Positions 1 to 7,225 are shown, counted from the stretch's first letter. The stretch: DNA of 10,100 bases from STD1-204 sp041649895 (GCA_041649895.1 JBAZMG010000038.1:1-10100), one strand, 5' to 3'. Numbers and translations: made by a program. The notes: generated from the sequence alone by a model not told the origin.

Positions 1-43
1 ATGAAATAGCCTGACATTTCTGGCGCATTTTATTACAATATTT

Positions 44-80
44 AAGCCGTGGTGCACCAAAAGGAGTACCACGGCTTTAT
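44..80 (+). terminator. Intrinsic terminator-like hairpin
   Basis: A perfect 10-bp stem (AAGCCGTGGT at 44-53 with ACCACGGCTT at 68-77) encloses a 14-nt loop and is followed by a short T-rich tail. All three plus-strand frames hit a stop within the first 13 bases. The hairpin therefore probably ends transcription of a plus-strand gene lying left of the window. The tail is weak in T, so efficiency is uncertain. Confidence 0.55.
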
Positions 81-273
81 ACATTAAGGGTCCAAAAAGT
101 TTCAAAAATTCAGTCAATCCTTATGAAGCCCATAATTTTAAAGATAAAAGAAAATGACAGATAGGAAGTTCTTTTGCGGAATAATTGCGAACGTGAGATA
201 TAAATTTAAAATACATAAAGTCAGCATTTTAGATGCTTGTTTACATGATTAATTCGGGGATATTTAAAAGAAA
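81..273. other. Non-coding AT-rich flank
   Basis: No convincing gene is present. The stretch is AT-rich with frequent stops. It holds GCGGAATAATTGCGAAC at 176-192, which loosely resembles the tandem GCGGAACATTT repeat at 471-492 on the other side of the putative att core, and a small AGCAT/ATGCT hairpin near 223-237. Under the att-site reading below, this is host chromosome or a neighbouring element. Confidence 0.4.
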
Positions 274-310
274 AAACCACAAGTAGTTGATAATAAATTA
301 CTTGTGGTTT
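268..310 (-). terminator. Terminator downstream of the tRNA 3' end
   Basis: A perfect 12-bp stem (AAACCACAAGTA at 274-285, complement at 299-310) has a 13-nt loop. Read on the minus strand, the stem runs into a T-rich tract (positions 273 down to 261), as in an intrinsic terminator. It starts 7 nt after the tRNA-like 3' end at 318, which is the usual spacing for a tRNA gene's own terminator. It therefore supports the tRNA reading of the adjacent sequence. Confidence 0.65.
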
Positions 311-315
311 AATTA

Positions 316-337
316 CGTGCCCAGGAAAAGACTCGCC
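316..337 (-). other. Putative att site: 3' end of a tRNA-Leu-like gene
   Basis: On the minus strand, 335-317 can be read as part of a tRNA. CGAGT fits the last five bases of the T-loop, CTTTT the 3' strand of the T-stem, CCTGGGC the 3' acceptor strand, and A at 318 the discriminator base, with no encoded CCA. An acceptor ending CCTGGGC would pair with GCCCAGG, as in many bacterial tRNA-Leu genes. Identity breaks at the T-loop (GG where TT is expected), and no tRNA body lies to the right. Tyrosine integrases commonly cross over inside tRNA 3' ends. This would be the junction where the displaced 3' end and its terminator stay with the chromosome, with the restored full tRNA at the far end of the element, outside the window. 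Confidence 0.45.
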
Positions 338-470
338 AACAGGTATTTCTGTCTCATTGCACTGCCCTGGCATATAACCGTTTAAGTGCTGTAAAAAACA
401 GAAAAACAATGAAATACGATTTTCTTATTGATTCGGATTATTTCTTTCCATTTCTTCCTTTTTAAATTTA

Positions 471-492
471 GCGGAACATTTGCGGAACATTT
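471..492 (+). repeat. Tandem 11-bp repeat, possible integrase arm sites
   Basis: GCGGAACATTT occurs twice in direct tandem (471-481 and 482-492), between the putative att core and the integrase start. Closely spaced short direct repeats in this position are typical of arm-type integrase binding sites. Whether the protein binds here is inference. Confidence 0.45.
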
Positions 493-540
493 ATGTCGTG
501 AATTTACCAGATAATTGTATGAATTCCGGTCTGCATTATT

Positions 541-548
541 TATATTTG
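541..548 (+). promoter_or_regulatory. Putative -7 box for the integrase gene
   Basis: TATATTTG at 541-548 matches the Bacteroidetes -7 consensus TAnnTTTG exactly and lies 21 bp before the integrase ATG. The best upstream partner is TTG at 515-517, with a 23-nt spacer. That is longer than the usual 19-21, so the -33 part is weak. Confidence 0.4.
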
Positions 549-569
549 TGATGCTTAAAAATTATCGTC

Positions 570-2078
570 ATGCCAAATGTTCTAAAAATTCTATCCAAGA
601 AGACAAACCCTCTTTTTGGAAAATCAGAAATCATATTGAGTATTCGTTACGGTCGCGATATGGTACTCCGGGCAAAGACTCATTTATTCATTCATCCCAA
701 GTATTTTGAATTCCAAAAGGAAGGCCATGTCGTACTTGGCGAGGTGGTAGTGAAATCTAGAATTTCTTCACCTGAAGTTATCCAGGCGAAAGAGGTGAGA
801 AATAAAATTGAAGAGATGTGTCGCTTGTTTGAAGACAGGATCTCTGAAGAAAAGCCGGAAAATATCACACCTGACTGGCTCCAGAAACAGGTGGACTTAT
901 ATGTTTATGGTGACATTAGCTCAAAAGAAACTGTAGCTGTCAAGCCAAAATCTTTCTTCGATCATTTTGATGATTACCTGGCTGTTTCCCAATTCTCGGA
1001 AAGCAGAAGAAAACACTTCCTGGTTCTGTACCGTGCATTGCAGCGTTATGGGCTATACAGGAAATATGAAATATCTTTCGATACATTTGCTCCGGCCATT
1101 GTTGCCGATTTTGAACGGTTCCTTCGCAAGGAACACACATTTTTTGTTGAGGATAAAAAGGCTGCCGGAAAAGACACAAAACCGGATGTTGCCATACTGG
1201 TGCCGGTTCCAAAGTATGAAGCCATCTTCGAGAAATTTCCAGAATGCAGGGTCCCAAAACAAAGAGGGGACAACTACATAAAAGGATTGCTCATAATCCT
1301 AAGAACATTCTTCATCTGGGCAAACAAGACAGGGAAGACACAGTGCAATCCATTCAGTGAGCGACAGATTAAGGACGGTATTTACGGTACTCCGGTATTC
1401 ATAACAGATGACGAGCGCCGTCAAATTTATGAAACAGATCTTTCGTATGACACACGTTTGGAACAGCAGAGGGATATCTTCATTTTTCAATGTCTCATCG
1501 GGTGCCGGATCAGTGATCTGTATTCCATGCGACGTTCCAACATCATCACAGAGAAAACATCAAAAGGTGACCGCAAGTGCATCAGTTACATTCCTCGGAA
1601 GACAAAAGACGGGAATCCCATAACAGTCCATGTCCCTCTGAATGCCACAGCGCTTGAAATACTGAAGAAGTATGACTATATGAAGAACGAAGTGCTGGTA
1701 GATAATCGCTATTCGCGAGAAAATATATCCAAGGCGATTAAGGACAAAACACAAACTTCCATTTCCGATGCGCCCCTGTTTCCGCTTATTGCCCAGCAGC
1801 GCTACAATGAATACATCAAAGAGGTTTTCAAAGCGTGTGGAATCACCAGGGTAGTATCGGTGATTAACCCCACAACCGGCGAGATTGAACAGAAAAGTAT
1901 TGCAGATTTGGCCTCTTCGCATTTAGCGAGAAGGACTTTCGTCGGGAACCTTTATAATAAAGTGCAGGATCCCAACCTGGTCGGCAGCCTCAGCGGACAC
2001 AAAGAGGGGAGTAGGGCATTTGCCCGGTACAGAACCATAAACATAGACATCAAAGCGGACTTGATAGATAAGTTGTAA
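570..2078 (+). CDS. Tyrosine recombinase (integrase) of an integrative element
   Basis: The gene encodes a site-specific recombinase of the tyrosine integrase family, which cuts and rejoins DNA at att sites through a covalent phosphotyrosine. The 502-residue protein is of ordinary length. Residues 1-60 form an arm-DNA-binding domain (note the SIRYGRDMVLRAKTH stretch). About 125-265 is a SAM-like core-binding domain, and 275-490 is the catalytic domain. All catalytic residues appear intact: Arg313 in GCRISDL, Lys346 in the RKTKDG beta-hairpin, His451 and Arg454 in HLAR, His477 in SGH, and the nucleophile Tyr487 in FARY. The ATG at 570 is the first in frame after the stop at 549-551. The gene reads away from the tRNA-like att site 235 bp to its left, the classical int-next-to-att layout. 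It is probably functional. A transposase-like or inversion role is less likely given the att context. Confidence 0.93.
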   Translation: MPNVLKILSKKTNPLFGKSEIILSIRYGRDMVLRAKTHLFIHPKYFEFQKEGHVVLGEVVVKSRISSPEVIQAKEVRNKIEEMCRLFEDRISEEKPENITPDWLQKQVDLYVYGDISSKETVAVKPKSFFDHFDDYLAVSQFSESRRKHFLVLYRALQRYGLYRKYEISFDTFAPAIVADFERFLRKEHTFFVEDKKAAGKDTKPDVAILVPVPKYEAIFEKFPECRVPKQRGDNYIKGLLIILRTFFIWANKTGKTQCNPFSERQIKDGIYGTPVFITDDERRQIYETDLSYDTRLEQQRDIFIFQCLIGCRISDLYSMRRSNIITEKTSKGDRKCISYIPRKTKDGNPITVHVPLNATALEILKKYDYMKNEVLVDNRYSRENISKAIKDKTQTSISDAPLFPLIAQQRYNEYIKEVFKACGITRVVSVINPTTGEIEQKSIADLASSHLARRTFVGNLYNKVQDPNLVGSLSGHKEGSRAFARYRTINIDIKADLIDKL

Positions 2079-2107
2079 AAAACCGCCCTCAATATGGGGG
2101 CGTTTTT
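2077..2107 (+). terminator. Rho-independent terminator of the integrase gene
   Basis: The stem AAAAAC(C)GCCC pairs with GGGGCGTTTTT across a short loop, with one bulged C, and ends in a five-T run. It overlaps the integrase stop codon and separates the integrase from the downstream cassette. Confidence 0.75.
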
Positions 2108-2124
2108 GTATCCGGTGCCCTTGT

Positions 2125-2176
2125 TGTCCCACTCATAAGAATGGGACACATGGGACAAGTGGGACACCCCGGGACA
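2125..2176 (+). repeat. GGGACA array, left copy
   Basis: An inverted copy TGTCCCA (2125-2131), then exactly 10 nt, then TGGGACA (2142-2148), with further GGGACA units starting at 2152, 2161 and 2171 (steps of 9, 9 and 10). The same layout recurs in opposite orientation at 8637-8705. A short open frame (ATG at 2141) runs through it, but it reads out into non-coding-looking sequence. It resembles an array of protein-binding sites or iterons. The binding factor is unknown. Confidence 0.6.
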
Positions 2177-2460
2177 TATTATCCTTTGATAATGCCTAAC
2201 TACAATATAATACTATCGTCCGGGATTAATTTCTTTCTAATTATCAGAAAAAATACAAATCAAAAGGATAAACATGTCAAAATCAAAGTCATAGTTGGAA
2301 CTAATGGAAAAATTCTTTATTTTTGAATAGAGTACCAATTCATGTTTCAATAAACGTTCCATCTGACGTTCCAACTGCTCCCTTTGCTCCTATAATGATT
2401 CCGAAATAACGTACCGTTTTTAATCGCCTGATAGTGGCAGAAGGGATACAGAACTAATTA
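2177..2460. other. Intergenic leader between GGGACA array and FISUMP gene
   Basis: AT-rich and without a credible gene. It contains a small hairpin (ATTATC 2178-2183 with GATAAT 2188-2193) and the promoter listed next. It also has an imperfect 12-bp direct repeat sharing ACGTTCCA (2354-2361 and 2366-2373). A 9-bp inverted pair, AGTTGGAAC (2293-2301) and GTTCCAACT (2368-2376), overlaps the promoter's -33 region and one of these repeats. That arrangement could be an operator, but this is speculation. Confidence 0.35.
2295..2325 (+). promoter_or_regulatory. Putative Bacteroidetes promoter for the FISUMP gene
   Basis: TTG at 2295-2297, a 20-nt spacer, and TATTTTTG at 2318-2325, which fits the TAnnTTTG -7 consensus. 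Transcription would start near 2332 and leave a 5' leader of about 160 nt before the ATG at 2491. The -33 box matches only TTG. Confidence 0.4.
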
Positions 2461-2490
2461 TTGATGCATTTATTCACTAAACTAATGGAC

Positions 2491-5400
2491 ATGAAAAAAA
2501 CGATTATTTCCCTATTTGCTTTGGTGTTCATTTATTCCTTTACATCTTCACCACAAAACGCTCCCAATACCTTTAGAGACAACCGTGATGGTAAAGTGTA
2601 TAAAATGGTAACCATTGGTGAACAAGTATGGATGGCTGAAAACCTGGCGTATCTACCCAGCGTGGTTGGTCCGGCAACAGGATCTGAAACAGTACCTTAT
2701 TATTACGTTTACGGTTATAACGGTACAAACGTAGCTACAGCCAAAGCCACAACCAATTACCAAACCTATGGGGTGTTGTATAACTGGCCTGCGGCACTGG
2801 AAGCCTGCCCTGACGGCTGGCATTTACCCAGTGATGCAGAATGGAAACAATTAGAAATGTACCTTGGGATGAGACAGGCACAAGCAGATGCCGAAGTGCA
2901 TCGAGGTACAGACGAAGGGGGAAAACTTAAAGAAACAGGATTCTCTCATTGGGAAGACCCCAACATCGGAGCCACCAACGAAAGTGGTTTTACAGCGCTT
3001 TCGGGTGGTGACCGCGATAACGATGGGGCCTTCAGCGACATCGGTTACGATGGCTGCTGGTGGAGTTCTACGCAGGGCTATACTGATACCGCCTGGTGCC
3101 GCCTCCTGTACTTCCTTAACAGCCACGTCAACAGGTACAACTTCTACAAGGAGTACGGGTTTTCTGTCCGTTGCTTACGGGATAATAATCTACTCTCTGT
3201 TACCACAGGTCAGGTAACCAACATTACTTCCACAACTGCCACCTTTTCAGCGAATGTGGCTTCAGATGGTGGATCATCAATAACAGCTCGCGGTATCTGC
3301 TGGAGTACTTCGCAGAATCCCACAACCTCAAATTCTAAGACAACAAACTATACTGGCTTGGGAAGTTATACCAATAAAATAACCGATCTTTCTCCCAATA
3401 CCACTTACTATGTCAGGGCTTATGCAACAAACGCACAAGGGACAGCCTATGGGGAGCAGAAATCTTTTAGAACGAGCCCAAACCCAAGCCCAAGCCCAAG
3501 CCAGGGAATGGTAGGTAACACCTTCACCGACAGCCGGGATGGCAAAGTGTACAAAACAGTAGCCATAGGCTCGCAAATGTGGATGGCTGAAAATCTGGCG
3601 TATCTGCCCTATGTAGTGGGTCCGGGAACAGGTTCTGCTACAGAACCCTATTACTATGTTTACGGCTATGACGGCGCAGATGTAGTTGCAGCCAAAGCCA
3701 CATTCACCTATGCAACCTTCGGTGTCCTCTATAACTGGAAGGCGGCACTGTCTGCTTGCCCTGACGGCTGGCATTTACCTAGTGATGCAGAGTGGACACA
3801 GTTGGAAAATTACCTGGCCGACAATGGGCATAATTACGATGGGACCACCGGTGGGGGCAGAGACAAAATTGCTAAATCTCTGGCGAGTGCAAGCGGCTGG
3901 AACTCTGGTTCCGGAACAGGGACTGTGGGCAATACCGATTATCCTGCATACAGGAATAAATCCGGTTTTACAGCTCTTCCGGGAGGCTACCGTTACTACG
4001 GTGGTACATTCAGCAGCATTGGCAGCAACGATAACTGGTGGAGTTCTACGGAGAGCAGTACAAATAGCGCCTGGCTCCGGTACCTGTACTACAATGACAG
4101 CGGCGTAAGCAGGACCAGAGACGCCAAGGAATCCGGGTTTTCCGTCCGTTGCTTACGGGATAATAATCTACTCTCTATTACCACAGGTCAGGTAAAAAAT
4201 ATCACTACGACGACCGCCACATGTTCAGGGAATGTGACTTCAGATGGAGGCTTATCAGTAACAGCCCACGGCGTCTGTTGGAGCACATCTCAGAATCCCA
4301 CGACATCAAACTCTAAGACAACAAACGGCACTGGTTTGGGAACTTATACCAGCAATATCACCGGCCTCTCACCTAATACCACCTATTATTTGAGGGCATA
4401 TGCCACAAATTCTCAAAGGACAACCTATGGGGAGCAGAGAACTTTTAAAACACAACAGGAACAAGACCCGGGCGATGGGAGTTTTACCGATTCCCGTGAT
4501 GGTAATCAGTACAAAACAATAACCATTGGCTCGCAGGTATGGATGGCTGAAAACCTGGCGTATTTGCCGTTTGTGGTTGGGCCGGAAACAGAATCTGGCA
4601 CAGATCCATATTATTACGTTTATGGTTATAACGGTACAAACGTAGCTGAAGCCAAAGCCACTGCCAACTATAAAGCCTATGGGGTTTTGTATAACTGGCC
4701 TGCGGCAATGGAAGCCTGCCCTGACGGCTGGCATTTACCCAGTGATGCAGAATGGACACAACTGGAAGAATACCTGATTGCCAACGGTTACAATTATGAC
4801 GGTACTACTACAGGTAATAAAATTGCTATATCCTTGGCAAGTGCTACCGGATGGAACTCTTCAACAAATGCAGGAGCAATTGGCAATACCAATACCGCTT
4901 ATGACGCATACAGAAACAAGTCTGGTTTTACGGCCCTTCCGGGTGGTTACCGCGGTACTAATGGTACGTTCCTCAACGTTGGGATCTCCGGCCACTGGTG
5001 GAGTTCTACACAGAACAATGAACTTCTCGCCTGGTACCCCTACCTGGTCTACGGCCTCGGCCTCGTTTACAGGAGCGTCGACAGTGGGGGAGTCGGGTTT
5101 TCTGTCCGTTGTGTAAAAGGGAATATTCTACCTATGGTTACCACAGGTAATGTTTTTGGCGTAGGCAAGAACACAGCGTCCTGTTCGGGTAATGTAACAG
5201 CCGCTGGAGGAGCTGCTGTGACAGCCCGCGGCATCTGTTGGAGCACATCACAGAATCCCACGACATCAAATTCTAGAACAACAAACGGTACTGGCTTGGG
5301 AAATTATACCAATAAAATCACCGGCCTTTCTCCCAATACCACTTACTATGTCAGGGCTTATGCCACAAACGTACAAGGGACAGCTTACGGGGTGCAGAAA

Positions 5401-7113
5401 GCTTTTAGAACTAGCACAAGTCCAAACCCAACCCCAACCCAGGGAATCGTAGGCAACACCTTCACCGACAGCCGGGATGGCAAAATGTACAAAACAGTAA
5501 CCATTGGTTCGCAAGTATGGATGGCAGAAAACCTGGCGTATCTGCCCTATGTAGTGGGTCCGGGAACAGGCTCAGAAGACACAGACCATGAAACAGATCC
5601 ATATTATTACGTTTACGATTACTACGGTACAAACGTAGCGGAAGCTAAAGCCACGGCCGATTACCAAACCTATGGGGTCCTCTATAGCTGGTATGCGGCA
5701 AAGACAGCCTGTCCTAAAGGTTGGCAGTTACCTAGTGATAATGAGTGGGGACAACTGGAAACATATTTAGCTAACAATAACCATAATTATGATGGTTCTC
5801 CAAGTGGAGATGATGATAGAGCTAAAATTGCCAAATCCATGGCAAGTGCTACTGATTGGAATTATGCAGACAAAGAAGGAGCACCCGGCAATACCGATTA
5901 TCCCGAATACATAAACAAGTCCGGGTTCTCTGCCCTTCCGGGTGGTAGCCGCTCTCTCAGTGGTTCCTTTTACGGAGGTGGTGGCTTCAGCTACTGGTGG
6001 AGTTCTTTGGTGAGCGGTTCGAATAGCACCTTGTACCGGAGCCTATCCTACAATCAAAGCAAAGTCAACAGGAGCTTCAATAGCCTAAGAGATAACGGAT
6101 TTTCTGTTCGTTGTGTGAAAAGTGTTACTCTACCTAAAGTTACCATAGGTCAGCTAACTAACATTTCAACCACTACTGCCACCTTTTCAGCGAATGTGGC
6201 TTCAGATGATGAATCATCAATAACAGCCCGCGGTGTCTGCTGGAGCACTTCGCCGTATCCCACGACATCAGATTTCAAGACAATAAACGGTACTGGATCT
6301 GGAACTTATACAAGCAATATCGCCGGTCTTTCTCCCAATACCACTTACTATGTCAGGGCTTATGCAAGAAACGCACAAGGAACAGTCTACGGGGAGCTGA
6401 TGAAATCTTTTAGAACGAGTCCAAGCCCAAACCCAAGCCCGGGAATGGTAGGCAACACCTTTACCGATCCCAGGGATGGCAAAGTGTACAAAACAGTGAA
6501 AATTGGCAACCAGACCTGGATGGCCGAGAACCTGGCGTATCTTCCCAGCGTAGCAGGTCCTGTAGCAGAATCCGAGACCACTCCTTATTACTATGTGTAC
6601 GATTACAACGGCACGAATGTAAGTGCTGCAAAGGCAACGAATAATTATAATACTTACGGTGTGTTGTATAACTGGCCGGCGGCACTGACAGTCTGTCCTG
6701 ACGGCTGGCATTTACCCAGCGATGCAGAGTGGACACAATTGGAAAACTACCTGATTGCCAACGGGTACAATTATGACGGTAGCACAACAGGTAATAAAAT
6801 TGGCAAATCACTGGCGAGTGCAAGCGGCTGGAACTCTTATTCCGAAACAGGAAGTGTGGGCAATACCGATTATCCTGCATACAGGAACAAATCAGGTTTT
6901 ACGGCTCTTCCGGGAGGCAACCGTGGCTACGATGAGGCATTCTACTTTGGTTACGACGTCGGCATTGGCTACGAAGGTTACTGGTGGAGTTCTACGCAGT
7001 ACGATGGAAGTAACGCCTGGCTCCGCCTCCTGTACTACAGTAACAGCTTCGTAAACAGGTACTACGACTATAAGGACTACGGGTTTTCTGTGCGTTGCGT
7101 CAGGGATTATTAA
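2491..7113 (+). CDS. Secreted five-domain FISUMP/FnIII protein, probable DGR-diversified binder
   Basis: A 1540-residue exported protein. MKKTIISLFALVFIYSFTSS is a signal peptide. The ATG at 2491 is preferred over 2485 or the TTG at 2461 because it puts the lysines at the very N-terminus. Five FISUMP domains (about residues 27-232, 343-558, 664-877, 989-1210, 1322-1540) each carry IGxQxWMAENLAYLP, ACPDGWHLPSDAEW, GFTALPGG, WWSS and GFSVRC. Four fibronectin-III-like domains lie between them (233-329, 559-655, 878-974, 1211-1309), with ARGICWSTSQNPT and LSPNTTYYVRAYA. Pro/Ser/Asn linkers follow FnIII 1, 3 and 4. No transmembrane anchor or type IX sorting domain ends the protein. The last 50 residues of every FISUMP domain are hypervariable with codon-position bias typical of DGR targets. 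The protein is probably a multivalent surface or secreted ligand binder, with ligand unknown. An Avd-like gene follows on the same strand. Confidence 0.88.
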   Translation: MKKTIISLFALVFIYSFTSSPQNAPNTFRDNRDGKVYKMVTIGEQVWMAENLAYLPSVVGPATGSETVPYYYVYGYNGTNVATAKATTNYQTYGVLYNWPAALEACPDGWHLPSDAEWKQLEMYLGMRQAQADAEVHRGTDEGGKLKETGFSHWEDPNIGATNESGFTALSGGDRDNDGAFSDIGYDGCWWSSTQGYTDTAWCRLLYFLNSHVNRYNFYKEYGFSVRCLRDNNLLSVTTGQVTNITSTTATFSANVASDGGSSITARGICWSTSQNPTTSNSKTTNYTGLGSYTNKITDLSPNTTYYVRAYATNAQGTAYGEQKSFRTSPNPSPSPSQGMVGNTFTDSRDGKVYKTVAIGSQMWMAENLAYLPYVVGPGTGSATEPYYYVYGYDGADVVAAKATFTYATFGVLYNWKAALSACPDGWHLPSDAEWTQLENYLADNGHNYDGTTGGGRDKIAKSLASASGWNSGSGTGTVGNTDYPAYRNKSGFTALPGGYRYYGGTFSSIGSNDNWWSSTESSTNSAWLRYLYYNDSGVSRTRDAKESGFSVRCLRDNNLLSITTGQVKNITTTTATCSGNVTSDGGLSVTAHGVCWSTSQNPTTSNSKTTNGTGLGTYTSNITGLSPNTTYYLRAYATNSQRTTYGEQRTFKTQQEQDPGDGSFTDSRDGNQYKTITIGSQVWMAENLAYLPFVVGPETESGTDPYYYVYGYNGTNVAEAKATANYKAYGVLYNWPAAMEACPDGWHLPSDAEWTQLEEYLIANGYNYDGTTTGNKIAISLASATGWNSSTNAGAIGNTNTAYDAYRNKSGFTALPGGYRGTNGTFLNVGISGHWWSSTQNNELLAWYPYLVYGLGLVYRSVDSGGVGFSVRCVKGNILPMVTTGNVFGVGKNTASCSGNVTAAGGAAVTARGICWSTSQNPTTSNSRTTNGTGLGNYTNKITGLSPNTTYYVRAYATNVQGTAYGVQKAFRTSTSPNPTPTQGIVGNTFTDSRDGKMYKTVTIGSQVWMAENLAYLPYVVGPGTGSEDTDHETDPYYYVYDYYGTNVAEAKATADYQTYGVLYSWYAAKTACPKGWQLPSDNEWGQLETYLANNNHNYDGSPSGDDDRAKIAKSMASATDWNYADKEGAPGNTDYPEYINKSGFSALPGGSRSLSGSFYGGGGFSYWWSSLVSGSNSTLYRSLSYNQSKVNRSFNSLRDNGFSVRCVKSVTLPKVTIGQLTNISTTTATFSANVASDDESSITARGVCWSTSPYPTTSDFKTINGTGSGTYTSNIAGLSPNTTYYVRAYARNAQGTVYGELMKSFRTSPSPNPSPGMVGNTFTDPRDGKVYKTVKIGNQTWMAENLAYLPSVAGPVAESETTPYYYVYDYNGTNVSAAKATNNYNTYGVLYNWPAALTVCPDGWHLPSDAEWTQLENYLIANGYNYDGSTTGNKIGKSLASASGWNSYSETGSVGNTDYPAYRNKSGFTALPGGNRGYDEAFYFGYDVGIGYEGYWWSSTQYDGSNAWLRLLYYSNSFVNRYYDYKDYGFSVRCVRDY
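3010..3156 (+). repeat. Variable region 1 (FISUMP domain 1)
   Basis: It runs from the codon after the SGG motif to the codon before GFSVRC. Exposed-type positions use codons GAC, TGC (before WW), TGC, CTC, TAC, TTC, CAC and AAC, nearly all ending in C. The shared flanks (GGTGGT, TGGTGGAGTTCT, GGGTTTTCTGTCCGTTG) are conserved with the other units. Confidence 0.65.
3988..4134 (+). repeat. Variable region 2 (FISUMP domain 2)
   Basis: Same length as region 1 (147 bp) and same flanks. Differences fall mainly in first and second codon bases: TAC after PGG, AAC before WW, then CTC, TAC, TAC, TAC, GGC, AGC, ACC, GAC, GCC and TCC at the aligned variable columns. Confidence 0.65.
4948..5094 (+). repeat. 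Variable region 3 (FISUMP domain 3)
   Basis: The clearest example. Between 5047 and 5082 the codons are GTC, TAC, GGC, CTC, GGC, CTC, GTT, TAC, AGG, AGC, GTC, GAC. Leu and Val here use C-ending codons, whereas Leu in the surrounding scaffold is mostly CTT, TTA, TTG or CTG. CAC precedes WW. Confidence 0.7.
5947..6096 (+). repeat. Variable region 4 (FISUMP domain 4), partly drifted
   Basis: 150 bp. It keeps AGC after PGG, TAC before WW and AAC before GFSVRC, but also has TTG, GTG, CAA, AAA and CTA at variable columns and has lost the AW pair (TL instead). Ordinary point mutation seems to have overlaid an older variable pattern. Confidence 0.55.
6919..7080 (+). repeat. Variable region 5 (FISUMP domain 5, gene 3' end)
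   Basis: 162 bp, with five extra codons in the first loop (TYR/GLY-rich, 6940-6981). Variable columns read AAC, TAC, CTC, CTC, TAC, TTC, TAC, TAC, GAC and TAC. It sits 30 bp from the stop codon and just upstream of a GC-rich hairpin, the position an active DGR target region normally occupies. Confidence 0.65.
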
Positions 7114-7115
7114 TT

Positions 7116-7139
7116 TATTTGATTATTTGACTATTTGAT
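7116..7139 (+). repeat. Triple 8-bp direct repeat after the FISUMP gene
   Basis: TATTTGAT, TATTTGAC and TATTTGAT follow each other without gaps directly after the stop codon. The function is unknown. It may be slippage-derived AT-rich spacer. Confidence 0.5.
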
Positions 7140-7153
7140 TTATTTTATCATTA

Positions 7154-7178
7154 CCGCCGCAGGCGGCCGATTTTTTGA
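7154..7178 (+). terminator. GC-rich hairpin with T-tract after variable region 5
   Basis: CCGCC (7154-7158) pairs with GGCGG (7162-7166) around a GCA loop, then CCGA and six Ts (7171-7176). By form it is a short intrinsic terminator. DGR targets also often carry a GC-rich hairpin shortly after the variable region, so a homing role is an alternative. Only 5 bp of stem are seen, so neither reading is firm. Confidence 0.5.
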
Positions 7179-7225
7179 TTTCGGCACATTATAACTAACT
7201 TCCGGTATATATAGCAACGTATGAT

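Larger units (their letters stand above)
2569..7110 (+). repeat. Tandem FISUMP-FnIII coding repeats (4.5 units)
   Basis: Units of about 0.96 kb repeat through the gene: FISUMP 2569-3186, 3517-4164, 4480-5121, 5455-6120 and 6454-7110, with FnIII blocks between them. Scaffold stretches are almost identical in DNA. Examples are the block coding for GWHLPSDAEW in units 1, 2, 3 and 5, and the FnIII ends around 3391-3474 and 6331-6414. This points to recent duplication or ongoing recombination between units. Unit 1 differs in its middle (GMRQAQADAEVHRGTDEG), and unit 4 is the most diverged. Confidence 0.85.

Noticed and set aside
318..375. A complete tRNA gene on the minus strand
   Set aside because: The sequence upstream of the T-loop has no matching GCCCAGG acceptor strand at a suitable distance, no D-arm or anticodon arm, and the T-stem 5' strand does not pair. 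Only the 3' end is present.
221..409. Minus-strand open frame of 62 codons over the att region
   Set aside because: It spans the terminator stem and the tRNA-like end, has no recognisable domain, and is better explained by those non-coding structures.
940..1922. Several open frames antisense or out of frame within the integrase gene
   Set aside because: The integrase frame is complete with all catalytic residues, so the others are shadows.
2125..2176. CRISPR array
   Set aside because: Units are 6-7 bp with 2-3 bp gaps, far shorter than CRISPR repeats and spacers, and no cas genes are present.
2141..2326. Plus-strand open frame of 61 codons starting inside the left GGGACA array
   Set aside because: Its Gly-Gln-like start only reflects the 9-bp repeat; the remainder looks like translated AT-rich spacer and crosses the promoter region.
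2461..2490. Start of the FISUMP gene at TTG 2461 or ATG 2485
   Set aside because: Both add residues before a clean MKKT signal peptide; ATG 2491 gives the standard export signal, although 2485 (MDMKKT) cannot be excluded.
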